A stretch of DNA of 64,000 bases from Pseudomonas sp. 30_B (GTDB lineage: Bacteria > Pseudomonadota > Gammaproteobacteria > Pseudomonadales > Pseudomonadaceae), in contig NZ_JAFGYY010000012.1 of the NCBI RefSeq assembly GCF_017491605.1, positions 134,934 through 198,933 of the forward strand, in the 5' to 3' direction. The notes under the pieces are model-generated. The model made no database searches and was not told the DNA's origin. It saw only the letters and a program-made list of their open reading frames with translations. How positions within the stretch are numbered: the stretch's first letter is position 1; each line of letters starts with the position of its first letter. Positions 17,801 to 26,469 of the stretch are shown here, piece by piece. Made by a program: the position numbers and the translations under genes.

Positions 17801-20800
17801 CAGCCATAGGTCCCGCGCAGTTCCACGCCCAGGCTGCCGGCGGTGCCGGTGGCGAACTCGCTGCCGGTGCGCACCGAGTCGACGGCCTTGGTTTCGCCAA
17901 GGTCGACCGAATCCACGTCGCTGTCGTTGTCCAGCACGTTGCCGCTGGGGTCGCTGCCGGGCTGGTTGTTGTTGACGCCGCCGGCTTCGACCGCCACCAC
18001 GGGGGCGCCGGGCGCTACGCCATCGTCGCTGGCCACCGGATTGTCGTTGGCGCCGTGGATGACGATGAGGACGAAGGACGGATCGGAGAGACCGACGGAG
18101 GCGTTGTCGTCGGCGAGCACGTAGGTGAAGCCGTCGAACAGGTGGTCGGTGTTCAGGCGCAGGCCATCGACGGTCGGGTCGTCATTGTTCAGCGCGTAGC
18201 GGTAGGTGCCGTCGCGGAAGATGGTCAGGGTGCCGTAGGTACCGTTGACCACCAGCGGCAGGCTCGGATCGGCCGGGAAGGTCTGGCCGTTCACCGAATA
18301 CACGCTGATCAGGTCGCCGTCCGGGTCGGTGGCGTTGAGGGTGATGTCGCCGCTCGGATCACTGCCGCCGCTGCCGTTGCCGACGCCGCCTTTCTCCACG
18401 GCGGTGGCCACGACGATCTGCGCCACGGGCGGGTCGTTGACGCCACGGATGGTGATGACCAGTTGTGCGCGATCCTTGAGCCCTTCCTGGTCGACGATCT
18501 CGTAGGTGTAGTAGACCACCACCGCCTGGCCGGCCGGCAGGCCCTGGATGGTAGCGTTGTCACTGTTGACGTCGAACCTGAAGGAGCCATCGGCGCCGAT
18601 GGTCAGGGTACCGAAGGGATCGGGGTCGGTCACGACGGCGCCATTGATCTCGGCGTAGGAGGCGCTGATGGCCGTACCGTTGCTGGAGGTGGTGCCGGCG
18701 CCGACGCCGGCGAGCGGGGTCGACGGGTCCTCGCGCATCGAGCCGATGCCGATCACCGAGAGCTTGGAGCTCGGCCGGTCGATACGGTCGACGTCGGTGT
18801 CCACGCCGTTACCGCCGGGCTGGGTGATCGAGCCGGGGCGGCTGGGGAAGAGGATGACGTTGCCGGTGGGGTTGCTTTCCAGCGTCGGATCGTTGGTGGC
18901 CGCGGCCTGGGCCACGGCGCGGTCGTCGCTGGCCACCGGGTTGTCGTGGTTGCCGCTGATGGTGATGCGCAGCTCGGCCAGGTCGCTGAGGCCGCCGGCA
19001 TCGGTCACCCGGTAGGTGAAGTACTCGTTCAGGGTGTCGCCGGGCACCAGCCGCTCGACGGCGGTCTTGGTGTTGTCGACCACATAGCGGTAGGAGCCGT
19101 CGGAGTTGATGGTCAGGGTGCCGTAGGTGCCGACGATGACCTGCGGCACGCCGCTGACCACGTCGGTGATCGGACCGGGGACCCGTTCGCGCAGGGTGCG
19201 GATGCCGGTGACCGTCTTGGTTTCACCGAACTGATCGACGTCGGTGTCATTGGTCAGCACGTTGCCGACGGCGTCCTGGCCGCCGCTGCTGTTGTTCACG
19301 CCGCCGGCCTCGGCGGCGCTGTCGGGATCGTCGACGGCCACCGGGGCGTCGTTGGCGCCGTGGATGGTGATGGTAATGGTGGCGGTGGAGGTGGCACCGG
19401 CCAGGTCGGTGATGGTGTAGGTGAAGGTGTCCGTCAGGGTATCGCTGAACTGCCGCAGCGCCTGGACGGCGGCGTCAGTGTTGTCGACGGTGTAGGTCAC
19501 CGCCCCGGAGCTGTAGATCACCAGCAGGCCATGCCCGCCGGCAATGGCCTGGAACGAGCCGTTCGGCACCAGGAACTGAGTGCCGCCCTGGCGGCCCGCG
19601 GTGGCGACCCGGATGACGTCGTTGTTGGTGGCGATGTCGACATCGCTGTCGTTGTCCAGCGCGTTGAACGACGGATTGCTGCCCGGCGTCTGGTTGTTGG
19701 TGCCGCCGGCTTCCACCGCGTCGGCGGCGTCGTTGCGGGCAATGGGGGCGTCGTTGACCGGGTCGACGATGATCTGCACCTGGTCGACATCGGTCAGCGC
19801 ATCGGCCGGGTTCTGGCCGGGAATACCGTCGCCGTTGGCGTCGCCGAAATTGCCCTGGTCATTGGTGGTCATGGTCAGGGTTTCGGCGTTGCGGAAGGTG
19901 TTGAAGTCCTGGTCGCCCTTGTAATAGACCTGCGACAGCAGCACGTTCAGCTGCGCCAGGGTACCGGTCAGCGTCAGGCTGCGCCCGGCGCCGCCCGGCG
20001 GTACGGCATTGGGGCCGGGGGCGGTGGCGGTCTGCCAGAGCACACCGTGCTGGACGCTCAGGGTGACGCTGAGGATGCCGCTGCCGGCATCGGCATCGGC
20101 GACGGCCAGGCCCAGCAGGTGCAGCACGGTGTCTTCGCGGCCATGCTGGCCGGCGAGGGTATTGACCGGCGCTTCGTTGAGGTGCACGTAGCCGGCGTCG
20201 GCATTGCGCACGGCGCCTTCGCCCAGCGACACGGCGACGCTGCCCAGGCCGCTGGCGCTGGTGCCGGTATCGGTGTCGATGCGCACGTTGAAGCGGTTGT
20301 CGGCGGCGAGCTGGAAGGACTTGGGCATGACCACCAGGTAGTTGCCGGTCGGTAGCACGGCGAACTTGTACTGGCCGTTGGCGTCGGTGACGGTGTTGAA
20401 CACGCGGTCATCGGCGGTGCCGAAGCTGTTGTCGGCGCCGGCCCAGGTCAGCTGCACGGCGCGTCCGGCAAAGCCGGGGCCGTCGGGGGTGATGCTGCCG
20501 GTGGCCGAGTTGGTGTCGTTCCACAGGGTGCCCTGGACGACGCCCAGGCCCACGCCGTCGCTGAGCACATAGTTGTTCAGCCCGGCTGCGCCGTCCTGGC
20601 CGGTGCGTTCGCCGCTGGCGGTGCCGGCGGCGCCGGGCACCGAGCCGCCCCAGCCGCCGGTCTCGAAGCTGGTCGGCAGGCTGGTCCAGGTCAGCACCGC
20701 GGAGCTGGCGGCGTTGTCGACCACCACCGCGCTGGGCACGGTGACGCGGTAGATGACCTGCACCTTGTCGCCCACTGCCAGGCGGTCGAAGTCCACCGAG

Positions 20801-23800
20801 AGGGCGCCGCCGGTGCTGACCCGTATGCCCGCGGGCAGGCTGCCGAGGTTCAGCGCGGTACCGTTGAGCAGGATGCTCTGCACCTGGTAATTGCTGCCGC
20901 TGGGGAACTGGTCCTGCAGGTGCACGTTGTAGGCGGGGACGCCGCCGTTCTGGGTGAAGTCCACCGACACGGTGGCGGTGGTGGTACTGGGGCCCGGCTG
21001 GATGTCGACGACCTGCTTGTGCACGCGGTCGAAGCTGGGCTCCACCACGTGTTCGAGCAGGGTGTTGCTGGTGCCGCGGTCGACGTCCTGGCCGGGCAGG
21101 CCGACGTGCTCGATGGCCTTCACGCCCAGGGTCGAGCCCGCCTGGTTGCTGGCGACGTTGGTGATCCGCACGTTGAAGTCGAGGACGATGCCCTCGATGT
21201 TGCCGTCCACGGTTTCGCGGTTGATCACGTTGCCCAGGTTGAAGGTGACGGTCTGGCTGCCATTGGCGTTGGTGACGATGTTCAGGTTGGTGGCATTGCC
21301 GTCGAAGATGCCGGTGGGGTTCACGCCGCTGAGGTCGGGCGTGATGTACCCGGCCACCGGGCTGGCTTCGCTGCCGGCCATCCACAGGGTGCCGCCCTTG
21401 ATCAGGCTGGCGTCGGTGGTCAGGCCGTTGGGATTGTCCGAGATCAGCGCGATGAGGATGTTGTTCAGGTCGGCCGGGAGGAATTGCAGCCCGGCGGCCA
21501 GTTCGAGACGCAGCTGGTAATTGGGGTTGTCGCCGGCCGGCACCAGGACCACCACGCGGTAGCGGATCAGTTCGCCGACGGCCACGTTCTCGTTGATCGC
21601 GGAGGTGGTGACGCCGGCGCCGTCGCTGGGCGGCGGGGTATCCGGCAGGCCGCCGACGCGGGAGATCAGGATGCCGTTGGAGACCGGGAAGAGCAGCGCG
21701 GAAATCTGCCGGTAGTCATTGAGCGTGCCGCCGTTGAGCACCCCGTCGGCGCCGGTGCGTTCGCCCGCATTTGTGCCATCCAGGCTGGTCCATTGCACCC
21801 GTGCGTTGTTGGCGAAGGTCGCCTGGCCGGCCGCCGTGGCGTTGACCACGCCGGTGAGGCGCAGGGTGATGCTGCCGCCCTTGGCGATGTCGATGTTGGC
21901 GCCGTTGGCGGTGATCAGCTGGCCGTTCTGGATGACGAAGTCGACGCCGCCGTTGTTGGTGGCGCCGCCCTGGTAGAGCACGCCGGTGAGGGTGATGTTG
22001 TCCAGCTCGGTGGGCAGGATGTCCAGCAGGTTGATGTCGAACGCCGCGTAGTCGTTGGCGCCGTTGCCATTGCTGAGGGTGACGGTGAAGTCCACCCGGT
22101 CGCCCTGGTCGTAGCCGCCGATGCCGGGGGTGGAGGTGATGGCCTGGGTGATCTGCAGGGTCGGCTCGCGGACGATGACCGTCGGTGCGCCGCCGCTGCG
22201 GTTGACGGTGCGGTCCAGCGGGATCGTGCCGTTAGGGGTGTCGCCGTCCGGGTCCTGGTAAACCAGGCGGGCGTCGTTCTGCAGCGAGCGGGTCGCCTGG
22301 TTGCCGATGACGTTGCTGACCACCAGCTGTACCCGGATGACGAAGCTGCTGTTGCCGGCCTCGTTGTCGACGCCGGCCGTGGAGGCGCTGAAGGCGAAGC
22401 GTGCATCGACGCCGTCGGCGCCCAGCGCGCCGCCCACGCCACTCATGCCGCTGATGACGATGCTGCCGAGGAAGTCCCGGCTGAGCGAGCCGCCGCTGCC
22501 CGCGGCGGTGAGGATCAACTGGTAGCCCCGGCCACCGTTGAAGCTGGTGTCCAGGCGCAGGCCGGCGGGGATCAGGTCGTCGATCGAGAGGTTGCGCGTG
22601 GTGCCCTCGGGCAGGGTGACGACGATGTCGTAGAGCATGCTCTCGCCCACCACCAGGTTGTTGCCGGTGGTGTGGCTGGCGCTGGAGTCGTTGTCGCTCA
22701 GGCTGCCGCCGGCGAACACCTTGCGGATTTCCGGTGCGGCCACCTGCTGGTTGGCGATGTCGGTGAGGTCGGTGGGGGTGAAGTCGGTGCCGTTGTTGAC
22801 GCTGGCGTAATTGCTCAGGATCGCCGTGCTCTGCAGCGTGCGGCCGGCGGCGATGGCGTTGTTGGCGACGACGTCGTAGGTGATGACGACGATGTTCTGC
22901 CCGCTGGTATCCGCCGTGGTGCCGGCGCGGCCCGGCAGCAGGCTGGCGGTGAAGTTGGCATCGAGGAAGGTGATCTGGCTGCCGGAGACGCTGTAGTCCA
23001 CGCCTGCGCGCAGCAGGGTGCCGTCGCCCCGGTAGATCTGCAGGTTGGCCGCCGCCAGGCTGCCGCCGACGAAGGCCAGGTCCGGGGGCAGGGTGATGCT
23101 GGTGACCACGTCGAAGGCGCCGCCGCCACCGGTGTTCTCGATGGCCGTGGCCAGGCGCAGCATGTCGCCGCCGTCGATGCCGGTGATGTTGCCGTCGATG
23201 GCGGCAAGGTCGGTGACGCTGCCGCCGAAGGGCACACCGCTGGTGCCCGGCTTGTTCCAGGTGCCAGTGGTCCCGGTCACCGTGCCGTTGTAGCTGGAGA
23301 CCACGCCGTGCTTGATGTTGAGCACGGGCTCGGCGATCGACTGGACCACTGCGACGTCGGACGACACCAGCACGGTCTTGTCGATCGTGGTGGTCTGGCT
23401 GGATTGCGCCAGCACGTCCAGCGAGCGCTGGTCGGCGAAAGGCTGGTCGCCCACGCGCAGGGTGAAGGTCAGCTCGATGCGCCCGCCGGTGGTCTGGTTG
23501 ACCGTGTAGTTGCCGAAGTTGAACACCACCGAGTTTCCGGCGCCGCTGCTGACGGTGATCGCGCGTCCCGGGTCGCTGTTGCCGGCGCCGAGACTCCACT
23601 GGCCGACGCCGTTGCCGACGTTCCAGCCGATACCGCTGACGTTGAGCAGGGGCAAGGGCAGGTAGGCGGTGAGGCTGAAGTTCTCGTAGTCGCCGGTGAC
23701 CAGGTTATAGGACAGCTGGAAGGTCACCACGTCGCCGGGGCGCAGCTCGCCATCGGCCGGTGGATTGCCGCCATTGACCTTGAACAGGTTGATGTCGACC

Positions 23801-26178
23801 TGGCTGGTGGGAATGGTGCTGAGGGTGCTGGAGCCGTCGGTCTGCAGTGCCCCGATGTTGATGGCATCTTCGAGGACGGTGGCGCTCACCGTCGCGTTGT
23901 TGCCCAGGCGGTCGCCTTCGTTGATCTCGGTGTGCGGCGGGTGGCTGGTGGTATAGGCCTGGTTGATGATCGCGTTGTAGCTGATCACCGCGGTGGTGGC
24001 GGCGGTCTGTACGTCGTCGAAGGCCAGGTCACCGTACAGCGCGCCCAGCCCCAGGTTGTTCACGGCGTTGAGTATCGATGCGCCGATATCGACGGTGAGG
24101 GTGGTGGTGCCGTCGGCGTTGGCAACGGCGCTGTAGACCAGGGCGATGGTCTGGGGGACGCCGTTCTGGCTGATGGTCATGGTCGGCGTGCCGACGATGC
24201 GCTGGCCATCGGCGAGGGTGTCGGTGACGGTGAACTGGCCTTCGCGCAAGAGGTTCTCGCCGAAGGCGAAGTAGTCCGACAGCGCCACGTTGAGCACATA
24301 GCGCAGGGTGTCGCCCGGGCTCAGGCCGGTGCTGCCGATGTCGTTCTGCAGCAGCGCCTGCTTCTGCAGGGTGATGCTCTTGGCCACGAACTGCGCGCCG
24401 GTGCCGTCGCCGGTGGCGCTGAAGTCGACATCGGTGGCGGGGGGCGTCACGTCGCGCGGGTCCAGCGGCGCCCACTGCCCGGTAGCGGTGGGCGCGCCGA
24501 AGCTGATGGTGACGGGATTGCCCGTGGTGGGGTCGATCACCGGGTCGCCGTCGGCCCCGACTTCCGGCACGTAGAAGTCCACGGTGGAGCTGGTCGGCGC
24601 GCTCAGGGTCGCATAGGTGATGCTGTAGGAAACGACGAAGATGTTCGGGTCGGCGATGGCCGCATTGATCAGCGCCGGATTGGTCAGCACCGTGCCGTTG
24701 CGCAGGGTCACCGAGGTCAGGGTGCCACCGGCGCCGGGGGTGATGGCGGTGACCCGCACGTCCGCCGGCACGCTCTGGGTGACCACAACGTTGTGCAGCG
24801 TCTGGCCGTCGGCCGGGGTGACGGTGACGGTTTGCGTGTGCACGAAGTTGGGACCGGTGGCGGTCTCGCCTTCGGTCATGTTGATGCTCTGGGTGATGTC
24901 GAGCAGGGTCGGGTGGATCACCAGGGGGTGAAGGCTGGCCTCCACCAGGCTGGGGTCGACCGTGGGGTTGTTCAGCGAGTCGTTGCCGTATTCGAAACCG
25001 CCACGGGCGTTGATGGTCAGGTCCGGGCTGCCGGTGGTGAGGCTGGTGTCGGCCAGGTTGCTGAGGGTCGCGGTGACCTGCAGGGAAATGACCGGCTGGT
25101 CCTGCGAGACGCTGGCGTAGGGCACCTGCAGTACCACGAACTGGTCGCCCGGTTTCATGCCGACGCTGGCGGCGGTGATCACCAGCGCCTTGCCGCTGGC
25201 GTCCTTGGCCAGCGGGTGGGTGGCGTTGCCGGCCGCGTCGAAGGTCACTACGTAGGATTTGACCGCATGCCCCAGGTAGCTGGCGCTGACGAAGCGGATG
25301 CCGTCGTCGCCGTCCTTGCCGGTGGCAGGCAGGAACAGGTCGATGTAGGGCGCGAAACCGACCTGGCTGGAGGTGTTGCGCAGGTCGACGTTGAAGGTGA
25401 ACTGATCGCCGAGCAGGACGTCGGGGCTGGGGATGCTGATGCTCACGGTCGGGCTGGCGTTGGCCAGCAGGCCCTGGAAGTGGTCGAGGGTCGAGGCGGA
25501 GAGGGCGATTTTCTTGTCCAGATCGCCCGCGCGGACTTCCAGGTTCCAGTCGCCGCCGGCGGCGGTGGAACCGGTGGCGTTGCTGGAGGCGCCGACGTCG
25601 GCGCCGGTCCAGCGCGCCAGCTCGTTGACCAGGGTCTGGCCCGCGCTGCCGGCGCCCGTGTCGCAGCCGTAGAGCTGGATGTCCGCGCCGGGGCTGAGCT
25701 CGCTGCGCCAGGCGCTCAGGCGTTCGCCGAGCTGGTCGACGGTCTGTGCGGTGAAGGTCTGGTTGCCCAGGGTGAATTGGCCCGTGGCACCGTGGGAGAA
25801 CACCTGGATGGAGTCCACCTTGCCCAGTTGCGCCAGGGCGTTGCTGATGGCGGCAATGGCGTCCTGGCCTGCGTCGACCACCAGCGCGGTGCTGCCGACC
25901 GGCAGGTTGGCGGCCAGCTGGTCGCGGTTCTCCAGGCGCGCGTCGATCACCACCAGATTGCGCGGTGCGCCGGGCGCGGGCGCGGCGGCCTGGGCGCGTG
26001 CCTCCACGGCGGTGGCGGGCGGGGTGCTGTCCTTGGCCTCGGTGGGCTGGGAGTCGTGGTGTTGCTGGTCGACTGCCGCTGCAGCGGCGCCGTCGAAGAG
26101 AATGCGTTGCTCCAGAGCCAGAGCGTGGGTGTGGGGGCGAAGAAGGAATGCGGCGCGCGCCTTGCCCTGATTATCCAT
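14818..26178 (-). CDS. Giant surface protein: LEPR-like motif, DUF4347, Ig-like repeats, 11 VCBS repeats
   Basis: The 3786-residue protein has an N-terminal LEQRILFDGAA motif (about 22-32), the LEPR-x-L-FDGA signature of giant exported proteins. A DUF4347 domain follows (about 74-220, with VFSHGATGQ and LYGCDTGAG). Next come many ~160-residue DUF11/prealbumin-like repeats (about 250-1870), an SdrD B-like domain (about 1880-2000, GTLWNDTN...DANGQYKF), a cadherin-like segment, and 11 VCBS repeats of 105-125 residues (about 2136-3633), each beginning NDxPVAxDD and containing GTYGTLxxNADGSYxY. A unique 150-residue tail ends the protein. No RTX nonapeptides and no classical Sec signal are seen. 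Probably an adhesin displayed by the four downstream genes. ATG 26178 is used; a TTG at 26202 is possible but neither has a good SD. Confidence 0.9.
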   Translation of the reverse strand: MDNQGKARAAFLLRPHTHALALEQRILFDGAAAAAVDQQHHDSQPTEAKDSTPPATAVEARAQAAAPAPGAPRNLVVIDARLENRDQLAANLPVGSTALVVDAGQDAIAAISNALAQLGKVDSIQVFSHGATGQFTLGNQTFTAQTVDQLGERLSAWRSELSPGADIQLYGCDTGAGSAGQTLVNELARWTGADVGASSNATGSTAAGGDWNLEVRAGDLDKKIALSASTLDHFQGLLANASPTVSISIPSPDVLLGDQFTFNVDLRNTSSQVGFAPYIDLFLPATGKDGDDGIRFVSASYLGHAVKSYVVTFDAAGNATHPLAKDASGKALVITAASVGMKPGDQFVVLQVPYASVSQDQPVISLQVTATLSNLADTSLTTGSPDLTINARGGFEYGNDSLNNPTVDPSLVEASLHPLVIHPTLLDITQSINMTEGETATGPNFVHTQTVTVTPADGQTLHNVVVTQSVPADVRVTAITPGAGGTLTSVTLRNGTVLTNPALINAAIADPNIFVVSYSITYATLSAPTSSTVDFYVPEVGADGDPVIDPTTGNPVTISFGAPTATGQWAPLDPRDVTPPATDVDFSATGDGTGAQFVAKSITLQKQALLQNDIGSTGLSPGDTLRYVLNVALSDYFAFGENLLREGQFTVTDTLADGQRIVGTPTMTISQNGVPQTIALVYSAVANADGTTTLTVDIGASILNAVNNLGLGALYGDLAFDDVQTAATTAVISYNAIINQAYTTSHPPHTEINEGDRLGNNATVSATVLEDAINIGALQTDGSSTLSTIPTSQVDINLFKVNGGNPPADGELRPGDVVTFQLSYNLVTGDYENFSLTAYLPLPLLNVSGIGWNVGNGVGQWSLGAGNSDPGRAITVSSGAGNSVVFNFGNYTVNQTTGGRIELTFTLRVGDQPFADQRSLDVLAQSSQTTTIDKTVLVSSDVAVVQSIAEPVLNIKHGVVSSYNGTVTGTTGTWNKPGTSGVPFGGSVTDLAAIDGNITGIDGGDMLRLATAIENTGGGGAFDVVTSITLPPDLAFVGGSLAAANLQIYRGDGTLLRAGVDYSVSGSQITFLDANFTASLLPGRAGTTADTSGQNIVVITYDVVANNAIAAGRTLQSTAILSNYASVNNGTDFTPTDLTDIANQQVAAPEIRKVFAGGSLSDNDSSASHTTGNNLVVGESMLYDIVVTLPEGTTRNLSIDDLIPAGLRLDTSFNGGRGYQLILTAAGSGGSLSRDFLGSIVISGMSGVGGALGADGVDARFAFSASTAGVDNEAGNSSFVIRVQLVVSNVIGNQATRSLQNDARLVYQDPDGDTPNGTIPLDRTVNRSGGAPTVIVREPTLQITQAITSTPGIGGYDQGDRVDFTVTLSNGNGANDYAAFDINLLDILPTELDNITLTGVLYQGGATNNGGVDFVIQNGQLITANGANIDIAKGGSITLRLTGVVNATAAGQATFANNARVQWTSLDGTNAGERTGADGVLNGGTLNDYRQISALLFPVSNGILISRVGGLPDTPPPSDGAGVTTSAINENVAVGELIRYRVVVLVPAGDNPNYQLRLELAAGLQFLPADLNNILIALISDNPNGLTTDASLIKGGTLWMAGSEASPVAGYITPDLSGVNPTGIFDGNATNLNIVTNANGSQTVTFNLGNVINRETVDGNIEGIVLDFNVRITNVASNQAGSTLGVKAIEHVGLPGQDVDRGTSNTLLEHVVEPSFDRVHKQVVDIQPGPSTTTATVSVDFTQNGGVPAYNVHLQDQFPSGSNYQVQSILLNGTALNLGSLPAGIRVSTGGALSVDFDRLAVGDKVQVIYRVTVPSAVVVDNAASSAVLTWTSLPTSFETGGWGGSVPGAAGTASGERTGQDGAAGLNNYVLSDGVGLGVVQGTLWNDTNSATGSITPDGPGFAGRAVQLTWAGADNSFGTADDRVFNTVTDANGQYKFAVLPTGNYLVVMPKSFQLAADNRFNVRIDTDTGTSASGLGSVAVSLGEGAVRNADAGYVHLNEAPVNTLAGQHGREDTVLHLLGLAVADADAGSGILSVTLSVQHGVLWQTATAPGPNAVPPGGAGRSLTLTGTLAQLNVLLSQVYYKGDQDFNTFRNAETLTMTTNDQGNFGDANGDGIPGQNPADALTDVDQVQIIVDPVNDAPIARNDAADAVEAGGTNNQTPGSNPSFNALDNDSDVDIATNNDVIRVATAGRQGGTQFLVPNGSFQAIAGGHGLLVIYSSGAVTYTVDNTDAAVQALRQFSDTLTDTFTYTITDLAGATSTATITITIHGANDAPVAVDDPDSAAEAGGVNNSSGGQDAVGNVLTNDTDVDQFGETKTVTGIRTLRERVPGPITDVVSGVPQVIVGTYGTLTINSDGSYRYVVDNTKTAVERLVPGDTLNEYFTYRVTDAGGLSDLAELRITISGNHDNPVASDDRAVAQAAATNDPTLESNPTGNVILFPSRPGSITQPGGNGVDTDVDRIDRPSSKLSVIGIGSMREDPSTPLAGVGAGTTSSNGTAISASYAEINGAVVTDPDPFGTLTIGADGSFRFDVNSDNATIQGLPAGQAVVVYYTYEIVDQEGLKDRAQLVITIRGVNDPPVAQIVVATAVEKGGVGNGSGGSDPSGDITLNATDPDGDLISVYSVNGQTFPADPSLPLVVNGTYGTLTIFRDGTYRYALNNDDPTVDGLRLNTDHLFDGFTYVLADDNASVGLSDPSFVLIVIHGANDNPVASDDGVAPGAPVVAVEAGGVNNNQPGSDPSGNVLDNDSDVDSVDLGETKAVDSVRTGSEFATGTAGSLGVELRGTYGWLTLNADGSYHYRLDNNDPRVQALRSAADQLTDDFTYAVIDTEGAQDLATLRITIHGANDTPVAQNDNVIAIEKGGRDNNLPGFNPSGNVLANDSDVDAGDTLVVTGVRQGLNNGALGTAFVGTYGTLTLNADGTFSYVLDNDNPLVEALRNDNDRLEETFTYSIRDLAGATSVAQLTISIHGRNDAPHAPALAVFATEAGGTFNGTPGISPTGNSLTDVRDVDAYGETRLVNGIRNGDRNSNGTFNAVGNADTTLLGRYGVLHIRADGQFQYFINNRLPEVEALKPGESLVEFFSYQVVDADGASDIGVLRVTVLGAWDAPVAHDDLSLALAQTQDGGTGYNPSGNVLNNDTDVDAGDGKVVSGIRVGTEAAGGTLEAVTAGTSNADGTLIQGLYGQLIIGSDGSYTYNVDSNNPAVQALSLLETLVERFTYEVRDNGGLVDLAQLNIIVFGRNDAPHANPDAAEAIEAGGLHNATPGLNPSGNVVANDTDLEGDTLTVFDIRTGGDASGPANGVVGTPLRGLYGTLLMNADGSWSYEVDNSLPAVEALRLSGQTLTEVFTYGIHDKFNASDYARLTIVIRGANDTPIARDDAATAVEAGGVNNGTPGVDPSGNVLDNDSDVDGVANGETRQVVQFSAQNGRSANAGQSLQGLYGTLVINADGSYRYLVDNSNPTVQALRSAGETLTEVFTYRMRDTAGATSDARLTLTIQGANDNPVARDDSNFASDQVPAPHTSGNVLPNDSDVDGGDQLSVSGIRTGQENESGTAGTVGQPIAGRYGTLVLNADGSYTYTIDLSNPEVLAAAGLGQVLKDYFTYTVSDLAGATDQALLTITLDISTPYIPPGPYVGLFAEDGRPLDPVLGLEPAIFVQPVVERIDHNLSLSAWGADGSNINLFATPEIQSQSLGAQLGQIKGQFVARAVGESRRASDLDKRWVEGRHGVTSLSADGLLPDPSLWAPLPGDMVAKPDKTAQTARGFRAQLRDAAQRRSGNP
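15280..19770 (-). repeat. DNA encoding the 11 tandem VCBS repeats
   Basis: Units of roughly 320-370 bp repeat along this stretch. Recurrent blocks code for SGNVLxNDSDVD and for GTYGTLxLNADGSY. Units vary in length (the one with DSDVDSVDLGETKAV is longer) and in their EAGG element, which is missing from the third, eighth and last units, so the array is diverged and not a recent expansion. Confidence 0.85.
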
Positions 26179-26469
26179 TTCAGTACCCGTCGGATCGGTC
26201 AATGATCACGGCTTGGAACACAATCTCAAGCACATACGAGGGGCAAGCTTAGCCGCGGATTCTCGATAGCGAATAGGAATATCCGTGTGCATTTCGCGAC
26301 ACGTCTTTGGTTGGTTTCTGACTGTTCAGACAGTGAGTCGAGTTGATTCATAGGCGCTCCAAGCCGCTTCCCAGGCATTTTCCGAATGGCTACGCTTGAG
26401 CCTCAGGGAACGGCCAGGCTATTCGCGAACAAAAGGCCGACCGCGGACAGGGCAAGGGGAGAGCGGGGG
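26179..26469. other. Divergent intergenic region between giant-protein operon and mscS-like gene
   Basis: About 290 bp must hold promoters for both directions. I cannot pick a convincing -35/-10 pair. A small dyad ACTGTTCAGACAGT (26321-26334) is the only regular element seen and could be an operator; this is weak. Confidence 0.35.

Noticed and set aside
14818-26178. RTX-type type I secretion substrate
   Set aside because: No GGxGxDxxx nonapeptides were seen, and no HlyB-type ABC gene is in the operon.
20920-26205. A plus-strand frame of about 1760 codons opposite the giant gene, and similar long frames at 14683-17172 and 17236-20355
   Set aside because: They are antisense to a gene with clear domains, have Val/Gly/Ala-biased sequence without recognisable motifs, and come from the high-GC codon pattern of the repeats.
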